Source: Janthinobacterium aquaticum
GTDB taxonomy: Bacteria; Pseudomonadota; Gammaproteobacteria; Burkholderiales; Burkholderiaceae_D
Length of the DNA: 57,902 nt
Reading direction: 5' to 3'
Assembly: GCF_009208565.1 (NCBI RefSeq)
Contig: NZ_WFLK01000020.1
Coordinates: 1 to 57,902 of the forward strand
In this document: positions 11,930 to 19,953 of the stretch, piece after piece
Layout: each line of letters starts with the position of its first letter
Position numbering within the stretch: the stretch's first letter is position 1
Notes under the pieces: generated by a model
What the model was told of the DNA's origin: nothing
Seen by the model: the letters and a program-made list of their open reading frames with translations, nothing else
Database searches by the model: none
Made by a program: the position numbers and the translations under genes

Positions 11930-13294
11930 ATGAAACTCCGACAGAAAGTGATCTTCCTGGCCATTACGCCGCTGATCCTGGCCATGTGCGCGATTGCCTT
12001 CGCCGTGCGCCATCAGGCCATCAGCCTGGGCGAGCAGCAGCGCGCCACCATCGCGCAGGCCTATCTGGCCAGCAAGGAAGCCGAACTCAAGCATTACGTC
12101 ACGTTGGCCAGCCATTCGATTGCTTCCCTGTACCAGTCGGGGCGCAAGGACGCCGCCACGCTCGACGAAGCCAAGCGCATTCTTGGCGCGCTCAGCTATG
12201 GCGACGACGGCTACTTCTTTATCTACGATATGCAGGGCAATTCGCTGATGCATCCGCGCCAGCCCGAACTGGTCGGCCAGAACCTGTGGGAGCTGCGCGA
12301 CCAGGACGGCACGGCCACCATCCAGCGCCTGATGCAGCGGGCCAAAGACGGTGGCGGCTTCGTGCGCTACCACTGGGTCAAGCCGTCGACCACCAAGTCG
12401 GCGCCCAAGCTCGGCTATGTGATCCTGATGCCCGAATGGGGCTGGATGCTGGGCACCGGCATCTATATGGACGATGTGGACCAGGCGCTGGCCAAGGTCG
12501 ACACCCAGCAGTTTGGCAATATCCGCTCGACCATGTTGTGGATTGCCGCGATTGCCATTCTCGGTTCGCTGCTGGTGGCCGGCTCGGGCCTGGTGCTCAA
12601 TATCAGCGAACTGCGGGTGGCCGACGCCAAGCTGAAAGTGCTGGCCCAGCGCGTGGTCGAGTCGCAGGAGGAGGAACGCGCGCGCCTGTCGCGCGATCTG
12701 CACGATGGCATCAGCCAGTGGCTGGTATCGATCAAGCTGCAGATCGAGGCCGGCATCGCGCGACTTGGCGGCACTGCGGAGCAGCAGCAAAAAGCGCCGG
12801 CCACCTTCGAGCGTGCTGCCGAGCAGCTCAACAACGTGCTGGGCGAAGTGCGGCGCATTTCGCACAACCTGCGCCCGGCCATTCTCGACGACCTGGGCCT
12901 GGCGGCCGCGCTCGACCACTTGGTGCGCGAATACAACGACAGCAGCAGCGCCCAGGCCAGCTTTGCGGCCCGTCCGGCCGGCGCCGGTGAGGGCTTGCCG
13001 GACATGGTCAACACCGTGCTGTTTCGCATCGCGCAGGAAGCGCTCACTAACAGCGAGCGCCATGCGCATGCCAGCGAGGTGGCGGTCAGCCTGCAGGAAG
13101 CGGGCGGGGCGCTGGAACTGCGCATCAGTGACAATGGCGGCGGTTTTGACGCCGACGGCATTGCCCTGCATCCGCAGCGCGGCATCGGCCTGCGCAATAT
13201 GACCGAACGCATGGAAGCCATCGGCGGCAGCCTGCAGATCAATTCGACGCCGACCGGCACCGTGGTGCTGGCGCGGCTGGACCTTCAACCCTAG
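11930..13294 (+). CDS. Cache-domain sensor histidine kinase (NarX/HisKA_3 type)
   Basis: A 454-residue kinase if it begins at the ATG at 11930 (MKLRQKVIFLAITPLILAM, a clean signal anchor). In-frame starts at 11882 and 11897 would add residues that look unlike a leader. An extracytoplasmic single-cache domain (GYFFIYDMQGNSLMHP, WGWMLGTGIYMDDV) lies between two membrane segments. It is followed by HisKA_3 (LSRDLHDGISQWLVSIK) and HATPase (SDNGGGFD, GIGLRNMTERMEAIGG). Cache domains bind small organic acids, which fits the neighbouring pyruvate-type transporter. It forms an operon with the response regulator 11 bp downstream. Confidence 0.9.
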   Translation: MKLRQKVIFLAITPLILAMCAIAFAVRHQAISLGEQQRATIAQAYLASKEAELKHYVTLASHSIASLYQSGRKDAATLDEAKRILGALSYGDDGYFFIYDMQGNSLMHPRQPELVGQNLWELRDQDGTATIQRLMQRAKDGGGFVRYHWVKPSTTKSAPKLGYVILMPEWGWMLGTGIYMDDVDQALAKVDTQQFGNIRSTMLWIAAIAILGSLLVAGSGLVLNISELRVADAKLKVLAQRVVESQEEERARLSRDLHDGISQWLVSIKLQIEAGIARLGGTAEQQQKAPATFERAAEQLNNVLGEVRRISHNLRPAILDDLGLAAALDHLVREYNDSSSAQASFAARPAGAGEGLPDMVNTVLFRIAQEALTNSERHAHASEVAVSLQEAGGALELRISDNGGGFDADGIALHPQRGIGLRNMTERMEAIGGSLQINSTPTGTVVLARLDLQP

Positions 13295-13305
13295 CCTGGA
13301 ACGCC

Positions 13306-13938
13306 ATGACGCAAACGATACGGATCTTGCTGGTAGACGATCATCCCCTGGTGCGCGATGGCCTGCGTGCGCGCCTTGAAGCGGTGGCGCACTTCGATGT
13401 AGTGGCCGAGGCCGGCGGCGCCGACGAAGCCCTGGCGCAGGCGCGCACCCACCAGATCGACCTGGTGCTGATGGACATCAATATGCGCGGCATCAATGGC
13501 ATCGAAGCGACCGGCCTATTTCGGCAGGCCTTTCCGCAGATTGCGGTCTTGATTCTGTCGATGCACGACAAGATCGAATATGTGTCGCAGGCGATTGCTG
13601 CCGGCGCGCGCGGCTATGTGCTCAAGGATGCGCCGGGCAAGGATATCGTGTTTGCCATCGAGACGGTGATGTCGGGCGGCATTTACTACAGCGCGGCACT
13701 GGCGCGCCAACTGTCGAACCCGCAGGTACACGACTCGTTCCTGACCAGCCGCGAGCAGCAGGTGCTGCAGCATATTGCCAACGGCGAAGCCAACAAGCAG
13801 ATTGCGCGCGCGCTGGACCTGAGCGTGCGCACGGTCGAGACGCACCGCCTGAACATCAAGCGCAAGCTGGGCATCGAAGGGCAGGCCGAGCTGATCAAGT
13901 ACGCGGTCGAGCATGCCAGTACCGGCCAGAGCGGCTGA
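13306..13938 (+). CDS. NarL/LuxR-family response regulator
   Basis: A 210-residue two-domain regulator. The receiver domain carries acidic residues in LLVDDHPLVRDG, phospho-acceptor Asp57 in VLMDINM and Lys in VLKDA. The C-terminal LuxR-type helix-turn-helix spans about residues 145-205 (LTSREQQVLQHIANGEANKQIA, RTVETHRLNIKRKLG). It starts 11 bp after the cache kinase, its likely partner. The cstA promoter across the divergent region is a candidate target. Confidence 0.93.
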   Translation: MTQTIRILLVDDHPLVRDGLRARLEAVAHFDVVAEAGGADEALAQARTHQIDLVLMDINMRGINGIEATGLFRQAFPQIAVLILSMHDKIEYVSQAIAAGARGYVLKDAPGKDIVFAIETVMSGGIYYSAALARQLSNPQVHDSFLTSREQQVLQHIANGEANKQIARALDLSVRTVETHRLNIKRKLGIEGQAELIKYAVEHASTGQSG

Positions 13939-14175
13939 CAAGTGCGCCATCTGCCGGCCGTCTCTGGCACCATCCTGCAAAGTTTTTGCGTAATTGAAGT
14001 TTTTAAACTGAAGTTTTTAAACATCTATTGCCAAAATTAAACTGTTCCACGCGATAGATTCGGATAGAATGATTTCTGGCTGTCAATCTGACACCATCGT
14101 CACGGGTGAGGGGCTGTTCATGGTAGCGCCCCTTGTTTGCCACTTTTACATATGCTTTAGCTACACCGAGATACC
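13939..14175. repeat. Intergenic region with a 14-bp tandem duplication (13995-14022)
   Basis: TGAAGTTTTTAAAC occurs twice head to tail at 13995-14008 and 14009-14022. The rest of this 237-bp gap between the NarL-type regulator and the EAL-HDOD gene is AT-richer and probably holds the promoter of the latter. No terminator or other structure is clear. Confidence 0.6.
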
Positions 14176-15348
14176 ATGCCAGCGTCTGCATCAAGCCAGT
14201 TTCCTTTGGTGGGATTACAAGCAGTTGCCAATGCTCACAACGAGTGGGTAGCGGTCATATTGCATCTGCCGCAAGAATCTGGCGGCGTACTGGCCAGTGT
14301 GCTCGAAGCAGGCGAGGCCTATGCCGCGCTGGCGCCGCTGGACCTGATTATTCCCCTGCATGACCCCTTTTCGGTCGATGCCGCCACGCTGGCGGCCTGC
14401 GTACCGCAGCGTACCATCCTGCGTTTGCCGGCCAGCCTGGCCAACGACAAGCCGATCCAAAAAAAATGCGCGCAATGGGCCGAAGCCGGCTACCGCATTG
14501 TGCTCGATGGCGCGCATGGCAACGCCGTCACGGCCGCGCTGGCCGAAGCGCAGGCGCTGACTTTCGACGCCGGTGGAGCGCTGCCGGACTTGCATCAGTT
14601 GTTGCCGCTGCCTGGCCCGCATATGGCCTACAACGTCGACGATATGCTGCGCCTGGCGGCCGTACAGGAGCTGGGCGTGAGCTGGTTTGCCGGCGACTTT
14701 GCGCGCAGCCATGCCCGCGCCCAGAGCGAGGCCGACGACGGCAGCACCCGCCGCCGCCTGCTGGCGCTGCTGGGCCTGCTGGCGCGCGACGCCGACGTGC
14801 AGGAACTCGAAGTGCCGCTCAAGCAGGATCCGGTGCTGGCCTACCATCTGCTCAAACTGGTCAACTCGGCCGCGTTCGGTTTTACCGCGCCGATCACCAG
14901 CTTCAGCCAGGCGATTGCGCTGCTGGGCCGGCGCCAGCTGCAGCGCTGGCTGCAGCTGCTGCTGTATGCGCGCCAGCACGACGACGGCAAGCTCAACGCC
15001 CTGCTGCCGCTGGCGGCGGTGCGTGCCGCGCAGATGGAAGCGCTGTGCCAGCTGCGCGGCAGCGGACGCGACGCGCAGGACCAGGCTTTCATGACCGGCG
15101 TGTTTTCGCTGCTCGATGTGCTGCTCGGCATGCCGATGCCCGAAATCGTCGCCGCGCTCAACCTGGCGCCAGCCGTCAGCGCCGCGTTGCTCGAGCGCCG
15201 TGGCGAACTGGGCACCGCGCTGGCGCTGGTTGAAACCATGGTGCCATCGCAAGCGGGCCTCGACAGCGCCGGCATCGACGCTGAAACCTGGTGGCGCAGC
15301 CTGCTGCCGGCTTATCAATGGGCGGTACAGCTCAGCCGGAACGTCTAG
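14176..15348 (+). CDS. EAL-HDOD signalling protein with degenerate EAL domain
   Basis: A 390-residue YuxH-like protein. Residues 1 to about 185 align in layout with an EAL domain (GVSWFAGDFARSHA near its end) but lack the E-A-L motif and the DDFG metal site, so catalysis is unlikely. The HDOD domain follows (about 195-385; LKQDPVLAYHLLKLVNSAAFGF, SFSQAIALLGRRQLQRWLQLLLYA). HDOD domains are non-catalytic HD relatives that act as scaffolds in signalling. The gene precedes a PAS-GGDEF-EAL gene by 29 bp, and the two probably form an operon. Confidence 0.88.
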   Translation: MPASASSQFPLVGLQAVANAHNEWVAVILHLPQESGGVLASVLEAGEAYAALAPLDLIIPLHDPFSVDAATLAACVPQRTILRLPASLANDKPIQKKCAQWAEAGYRIVLDGAHGNAVTAALAEAQALTFDAGGALPDLHQLLPLPGPHMAYNVDDMLRLAAVQELGVSWFAGDFARSHARAQSEADDGSTRRRLLALLGLLARDADVQELEVPLKQDPVLAYHLLKLVNSAAFGFTAPITSFSQAIALLGRRQLQRWLQLLLYARQHDDGKLNALLPLAAVRAAQMEALCQLRGSGRDAQDQAFMTGVFSLLDVLLGMPMPEIVAALNLAPAVSAALLERRGELGTALALVETMVPSQAGLDSAGIDAETWWRSLLPAYQWAVQLSRNV

Positions 15349-15390
15349 CATGAATCATTTGTCATGAATTACTTGTCATGAATTACTTGT
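15349..15390 (+). repeat. Three 14-bp tandem repeats containing overlapping mini-ORFs and the next start codon
   Basis: CATGAATCATTTGT (15349-15362) is followed by two identical CATGAATTACTTGT units (15363-15376 and 15377-15390). Each has an ATG, in three different frames. The first two encode only MNHLS and MNYLS, and each ends at a TGA that overlaps the next ATG (ATGA). The third ATG (15378) opens the PAS-GGDEF-EAL gene. The whole unit follows the EAL-HDOD stop codon at once. Confidence 0.8.
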
Positions 15391-17432
15391 CGCCTTCCGT
15401 TCCCTTTGGCGATTCCCTGCGCGACAGCGCCGCGCTGTGCAACGCCATCGTGCGCCTGCGCGGCGCCGCGCTCGAAGCCGAGCTGGGCCGCATAGCTTGC
15501 CAGGTCATGGACAGCCCCGACTGCCAGTTCCTGCCGACCCAGGGCGGCGAAGGCGCCGGTGCGCCGCCAGCCGTGCGTGCGCAGACCCTGTTGCAGGAAA
15601 TTAACTTTGACGGCCACTGTTTCGGCCACTACGCCGTGGCCGGGCGCAGCGGCTACAGCGAGAACGACCGCCACCAGTTGTCGAGCCTGGCCGCACTGAC
15701 GGCCGGCGTGCTGCAAGTGCATTCGCTGGCGCAGCGCTCGACTCACGCCTACGCCCAGGTCGAAGCGCTGCTGGCGCAGCAGACGCAGATCCTCGACCAG
15801 CTGCACGAATCGGTGCTGACGATGGACCTGACCGGCTACATCACCAGCTGGAACAAGGGCGCCGAGCGGCTGTTCGGCTATACCTCGGTCGAGGCGATCG
15901 GACGCAATATTCTGTTCCTGTACGACGAGGAAGACGCCGGTTTCCACGACGCCTTCCTGGAGCAGGGCGGGCGCCTGATGGAAGTGCGGCGTCGCAAAAA
16001 ATCGGGCGAGGTGTTCTGGGCCAGCCTGTCGCTGTCGACCCTGCGTGACATGGACGAGCGCCCGGTCGGCCTGATCGCCTACCTGACCGATATTACCGAG
16101 CGCAAGCTGGCCGAAGAACGATTGCATCACCTGGCCTACTACGACGCGCTGACCAACCTGCCCAACCGCACTTTGCTGACCAAGCTGGTCGACCAGGCCC
16201 TCTCCGTGGCCCAGCGCAGCAAGCTGCTCGGCTGCCTGTTGTTCGTCGACCTGAACCGTTTTAAGCTGATCAACGACACCCTGGGCCGCCAGGTGGGCGA
16301 CGAATTGCTGCGCCAGGTATCGCTGCGTTTTCGCCAGGTGCTGCGCGAACAGGATCTGGTGGCGCGTCTGAGCGGTGACGAATTTGCCGTCGGCCTGTTC
16401 GACCTCAACCAGCCGTTTGAAGCGAGTACCGTGGCGCAAAAGCTGCTCGCTTCGCTGACCACGCCGTTCCTGATCGACGGCCACGACCTGCGCGTGGGCG
16501 CCAGCATCGGCATCAGCGTCTACCCGCAGGACGGCCAGGACGCCGAAACGCTGCTGCGCCTGGCCGACATCGCCATGGAGCGCGCCAAGCAGGACGCCGG
16601 CGAGCCGGAAAGCGTGGCCTTCTACAGCCAGGACATGAACCTGGGCATGCAGTCGCGCATGCGCCTGGAAACCGGGCTGCGCCATGCGCTGTCCGGCCAG
16701 CAACTGCTGCTGCACTACCAGCCCAAGTACGAGTTGATCAGCGGGCGCATGATCGGCGCCGAAGCGCTGGTGCGCTGGCGCCACCCCGACCTGGGCATGA
16801 TCCCGCCCGCCGAATTCATCCCGCTGGCCGAATCGACCGGCCTGGTCGTGCAGATCGGCGAATGGGTGCTGAACGCCGCCTGCGCCCAGGCGCAAGCCTG
16901 GAAGAAAGCCGGCCTGCCGCCAATCCGCCTGGCCGTCAACGTCTCGGCCCGCGAATTCACCCCAGCCCTGCCAGCACGCGTGGCCGCCACCCTGGCGCGC
17001 TACGACCTGGAACCGGCCTGGCTGGAGCTGGAAATCACCGAAAGCACGCTGATGCACAACATCGAGCGCGTGATCGGCATCATGGACCGCATCACCGAAC
17101 TGGGCGTGGCGCTATCGCTGGACGACTTCGGTACCGGCTACTCCAGCCTGTCCTACCTCAAGCGCTTCCCGATCGACACCCTGAAAATCGACCGATCCTT
17201 CACCACCGGCATCCCGATCGACGCCAACGACTGCGCCATCGCCAGCACCATCATCAGCATCGCCCAGCAACTGCAGCACAAGGTCATCGCCGAAGGCGTG
17301 GAAACAGCCGAACAGCTGGCCTTCCTGAAAAGCTCCGGCTGCGACGAAGTCCAGGGCTACCTGCTCTCGCGCCCGCTCCCATCCGAAGACTTCGAACGCA
17401 TCCTGCGCAAGAACTGGGACCTGCCCGAGTAG
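15378..17432 (+). CDS. PAS-GGDEF-EAL c-di-GMP signalling protein
   Basis: A 684-residue cytoplasmic protein with no membrane segment visible. The N-terminus (about 1-130) resembles a small GAF-like domain. PAS with PAC follows (about 130-245; DQLHESVLTMDLTGYITSWN). Then GGDEF with the motif SGDEF instead of GGDEF, a variant still found in active cyclases, and EAL with [15 protein letters not shown] and DDFGTGYSS intact. It could make or degrade c-di-GMP. Translation probably depends on reinitiation after the EAL-HDOD gene, since no good ribosome site precedes the ATG. Confidence 0.92.
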   Translation: MNYLSPSVPFGDSLRDSAALCNAIVRLRGAALEAELGRIACQVMDSPDCQFLPTQGGEGAGAPPAVRAQTLLQEINFDGHCFGHYAVAGRSGYSENDRHQLSSLAALTAGVLQVHSLAQRSTHAYAQVEALLAQQTQILDQLHESVLTMDLTGYITSWNKGAERLFGYTSVEAIGRNILFLYDEEDAGFHDAFLEQGGRLMEVRRRKKSGEVFWASLSLSTLRDMDERPVGLIAYLTDITERKLAEERLHHLAYYDALTNLPNRTLLTKLVDQALSVAQRSKLLGCLLFVDLNRFKLINDTLGRQVGDELLRQVSLRFRQVLREQDLVARLSGDEFAVGLFDLNQPFEASTVAQKLLASLTTPFLIDGHDLRVGASIGISVYPQDGQDAETLLRLADIAMERAKQDAGEPESVAFYSQDMNLGMQSRMRLETGLRHALSGQQLLLHYQPKYELISGRMIGAEALVRWRHPDLGMIPPAEFIPLAESTGLVVQIGEWVLNAACAQAQAWKKAGLPPIRLAVNVSAREFTPALPARVAATLARYDLEPAWLELEITESTLMHNIERVIGIMDRITELGVALSLDDFGTGYSSLSYLKRFPIDTLKIDRSFTTGIPIDANDCAIASTIISIAQQLQHKVIAEGVETAEQLAFLKSSGCDEVQGYLLSRPLPSEDFERILRKNWDLPE

Positions 17433-17501
17433 CTTTAATCTCCCACAAGCACACCAAGCCCATTGGTAAGCCCGCCAGCTTTATGTATAATGCTGCCACA
17501 T

Positions 17502-17591
17502 GGAAGCGTGGCCGAGTGGTTGAAGGCACTAGTCTTGAAAACTAGCGACGGGTTAAACTGTTCGTGAGTTCGAATCTCACCGCTTCCGCCA
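17502..17591 (+). tRNA. tRNA-Ser (anticodon UGA)
   Basis: A 90-nt class II tRNA with acceptor stem GGAAGCG/CGCTTCC, anticodon loop CTTGAAA (anticodon TGA), a long variable arm, T-loop GTTCGAATC and an encoded CCA end. The gene is intact. Its 3' half is the left attachment repeat of the integrated element that follows. Confidence 0.97.
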
Positions 17592-17592
17592 A
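17534..17592 (+). other. attL: left attachment repeat in tRNA-Ser
   Basis: These 59 bases, from the anticodon loop to one base past CCA, are repeated perfectly at 25194-25252. The match breaks at 17533 (T versus A) and 17593 (A versus G). A tRNA 3' end is a common target of tyrosine integrases, and one is encoded at 18882-19940. Confidence 0.93.
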
Positions 17593-17985
17593 ATTTTAGG
17601 ATATAAGCCTTTTAAATCAAAGGCTTACAACTTAATACTTATGCAAAGCTAGATGATTGGACAATCTTGTGTTGTAGATTGTCCTTTTGTGTTGCGGAAA
17701 CCGTTTCCGCAACTCTGCTTGAATTTGCTCTACATGCACTGTTCAGTCCGACGAACTTCTGAACTTCTGAACTTCTGAACTTCTGAACTTCTGAACTTCT
17801 GAACTTCTGAACTTCTGAACTTCTGAACTTCTGAACTTCTGAACTTCCGAACTTCCGATGTGTGTTTCTTTGTACCGACTTTGTTCTGTTACAAATGATT
17901 AAACAAAATGCATTTGTATTCATCCTGTATTTGCTATACTAAATTCATACTACAAAGTTGTAGCACAGTAACTTAGGAAAATACT
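17593..17985. repeat. Element left edge with 8-bp tandem repeat array (17753-17856)
   Basis: Eleven perfect GAACTTCT units run from 17753 to 17840, followed by two GAACTTCC variants to 17856. The unit is not a multiple of three, so copy-number change would shift any reading frame across it. The flanks are AT-rich. An open frame crosses it on the minus strand (17639-17923) but consists mostly of translated repeat, so I do not call it a gene. The right part holds the promoter of the 17986 gene. Confidence 0.85.
17914..17963 (+). promoter_or_regulatory. Promoter with palindromic operator ahead of the toxin-like module
   Basis: A good -10 box (TATACT, 17935-17940) has TTGTAT at 17914-17919 as a possible -35, with a short 15-bp spacer. 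Just downstream lies a perfect inverted repeat, CTACAA-AG-TTGTAG (17950-17963), where transcription should begin. This placement is typical of an autorepression operator. AGGA at 17975-17978 serves the ATG at 17986. Confidence 0.5.
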
Positions 17986-18549
17986 ATGTCCTCCGTATCG
18001 ATGAATGTGAGCATTCATGACACGTTAGCGTCTATTGAGAAGATGCGCCGGCATCAACGGTTTGAAGCTTTTTTTTCGTTCGTTGTTCGCCTTCCTTTTT
18101 CATGGATGACAAACGCATACACCCGACAAATTAAATTTCTCTCGTCAAGACTAGCTAAGCAATGTTTGGAAATGAACACGCTTGCGCGTCAGATCGCGTC
18201 GTCGCGGACATGTGATCATGAGACAGATTCCTTCATTGATGAGGATTTCGCCATCCGCGAGGATCTTGAGTCTATGCGGATTTTTTTGCTGGATCTTCGG
18301 AAAAATGCTCAGACGGGACCTTTTGCAGATGGAAAAGTTAGCAGTTTCTTAAGTAAGAATGCTCGTTTCAAACTTGAACATGCACATTCAATTTTCGTGA
18401 AAGTGATAACGGAAAGTTACGAGGCTGCTAGCAATTTGGAGTGGACGATTGCTGAGCACGATGCCGATATGTCTAAAATTTTAGATGGATTTGAAGCATC
18501 GTCGCGCCAGGAAGTTGAAGCAATGTTTGATCGCATTATTGTCGAATGA
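17986..18549 (+). CDS. Unknown 187-aa protein, upstream partner of RelE/ParE-like toxin
   Basis: I do not recognise this family. It has an AGGA ribosome site 7 bp before the ATG. The sequence is helical in character, with an aromatic hydrophobic stretch near residues 25-45 (FEAFFSFVVRLPFSWM) and an acidic middle and C-terminus. No helix-turn-helix, ribbon-helix-helix or AbrB motif typical of antitoxins is visible. Its stop overlaps the next start (ATGA, 18546-18549), so the two are translationally coupled. Composition is clearly more AT-rich than the host, indicating transfer. An antitoxin role is inferred from position only. Confidence 0.75.
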   Translation: MSSVSMNVSIHDTLASIEKMRRHQRFEAFFSFVVRLPFSWMTNAYTRQIKFLSSRLAKQCLEMNTLARQIASSRTCDHETDSFIDEDFAIREDLESMRIFLLDLRKNAQTGPFADGKVSSFLSKNARFKLEHAHSIFVKVITESYEAASNLEWTIAEHDADMSKILDGFEASSRQEVEAMFDRIIVE

Positions 18550-18878
18550 GTGGTTTGCTTGTCGTAACAGCTATCAATATTGCAAACGAGCAGTTCCAGC
18601 GACTGTTCCGTAAGCTTCCTCCAAACATACAAAAAGAAGCGAAATCAGCCATTTCGCTTCTTATTTTTGTAGATATCTTGAATCCTCCAGCACGACTTCA
18701 TCTTCACTCGTTGACGAGTAAGGAAGTGAAATCTCGACTAGACGAAACAAAAAAAGTGAAGGTTTATACAATACATTTGAGTTCTGATGATAACTATAAA
18801 GCTAGCTTCACTTTTGAGGGCGGGACTGCATTTTTCCGAGTATGCGGAAAACATGATGATATTGACAAAAATCCGTGA
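18546..18878 (+). CDS. Putative RelE/ParE-superfamily toxin
   Basis: A 110-residue basic protein of about the size of RelE/ParE/HigB toxins. The fold signature is recognisable: an N-terminal helical segment (FQRLFRKLPPNIQKEAKSAI), then a strand-rich C-terminal half (VKVYTIHLSSDDNYKASFTF, AFFRVCGKHDDIDKNP) resembling the DNYRALF...GTHDEYD pattern of the family. It overlaps the upstream 187-codon gene by 4 bp and ends 3 bp from the convergent integrase gene. It could be an mRNA interferase or a gyrase poison; sequence alone does not tell. The similarity is by pattern, not by a clear motif. Confidence 0.6.
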   Translation: MSGLLVVTAINIANEQFQRLFRKLPPNIQKEAKSAISLLIFVDILNPPARLHLHSLTSKEVKSRLDETKKVKVYTIHLSSDDNYKASFTFEGGTAFFRVCGKHDDIDKNP

Positions 18879-18881
18879 GGG

Positions 18882-19940
18882 TTAACGTGTCGGGCGGACG
18901 GCTTGGCCAATGCGCCGATATACTTTTTCCGTGATGACTTTTTCGCTATGTCCCAGCAGGGAGCTTGCAGCGCTCAAGTCAACAATGTCGCTTGCCGACC
19001 GCGCCCGTATATCGCGGAACTGAAACGCCTTGATACGGCCCGTCAACTCCTCGTCGCCAGCCTTTAACGCCAGTTCTGCCGCAGCCTTTCGGGCATTATC
19101 GAAGCGCAGGCGCAAATGCCACTTCTTGACCTGGCAACCATTCGGCAGCGCGACGATGAAGGTAGTGCGTGGCCGGTGCGGCCGCGCGTGGATGCGCTCG
19201 ATAATCTTCGCCAGTTCGGATTTGATGCCGTCGTGCTCGAGCACGATGCGCAGGAGCTTGTTGCTCTTGCCCTGGCGCACCTGTAGCGCACCATCCTTCA
19301 AATCGTTGTCGCGCATCTTGAGCACGTCCGCAGGTCGCTGACCGGTCAGGTAGTTCAGGTCCATGGCGTCCTGCAGCTCTTCACAGCCTGCGTTCCGCAC
19401 TGCATCCCACACAGCCTTGTCGGCATAGAAGTCGCGCGGTACCTCTTTGTTCTTGCGCACGCCCCTGCATGGGTTCTCTCGTTTGGTGTAGCCCCATTCC
19501 CTTGCCATATTAAACACATGAGACAGCAACGCGATTTCGCGGTTGGCGCGCACCTTGGCGCTGCGCGCGTCGCGGTAGCGGGCAATGTCCTGCGGTGTGA
19601 TGGCGTCGATAGGCGCGCTGTCGAAGACCGGGCGCAACTGGCTCAACGAGCTGGAGTTCTCGCGCTGCGTGCTTGGTGCCTTGCCCGGCAGGATGTCGCG
19701 GACGTACTGCGCAAAAACGTATTCCATGAGCGTGGCGTCGGTCGGGACTGGCTTGCACTCGTATTCTGCCCACAGGCGCTTGGCCTCGACCAGATCTGTG
19801 CCCAGCGGGTATTCCTTCCGGTTCCCGGCATCGTCCCGGCCGTTGTAGTAGTAGCCGGTCCATGTTTCGCCCGATTTCAGCTTGCGCACGCGCCGCAGCA
19901 TGCGCGGCGGCAGTTTGTAGCCAGTGCTCTTGGGTCGCAT
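18882..19940 (-). CDS. Tyrosine-type site-specific integrase
   Basis: A 352-residue phage integrase. The N-terminal part has an arm-type binding segment (GETWTGYYYNGRDDAGNRKEYPLG), then a SAM-like core-binding domain (about 65-165) and the catalytic domain. Catalytic residues visible are Arg in LTGQRPADVLKM, the FRDIRARSASD box in place of the usual HxLRH, His in LLGHS and the nucleophile Tyr in EKVYRRIG. It should recombine the tRNA-Ser repeats at 17534 and 25194. It is transcribed leftward behind DUF4224, 13 bp away, with an AAAGAAAG ribosome site. Confidence 0.93.
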   Translation of the reverse strand: MRPKSTGYKLPPRMLRRVRKLKSGETWTGYYYNGRDDAGNRKEYPLGTDLVEAKRLWAEYECKPVPTDATLMEYVFAQYVRDILPGKAPSTQRENSSSLSQLRPVFDSAPIDAITPQDIARYRDARSAKVRANREIALLSHVFNMAREWGYTKRENPCRGVRKNKEVPRDFYADKAVWDAVRNAGCEELQDAMDLNYLTGQRPADVLKMRDNDLKDGALQVRQGKSNKLLRIVLEHDGIKSELAKIIERIHARPHRPRTTFIVALPNGCQVKKWHLRLRFDNARKAAAELALKAGDEELTGRIKAFQFRDIRARSASDIVDLSAASSLLGHSEKVITEKVYRRIGQAVRPTR

Positions 19941-19953
19941 AGTTTTCTTTCTT

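Noticed and set aside
17753..17856. Tandem array as a CRISPR
   Set aside because: The unit is 8 bp with no spacers and no cas genes are nearby; it is a simple tandem repeat.
17639..17923. 94-codon minus-strand frame with repeated SSEVQKFR
   Set aside because: The peptide repeat is only the translation of the 8-bp tandem array; there is no ribosome site, and flanking residues look random.
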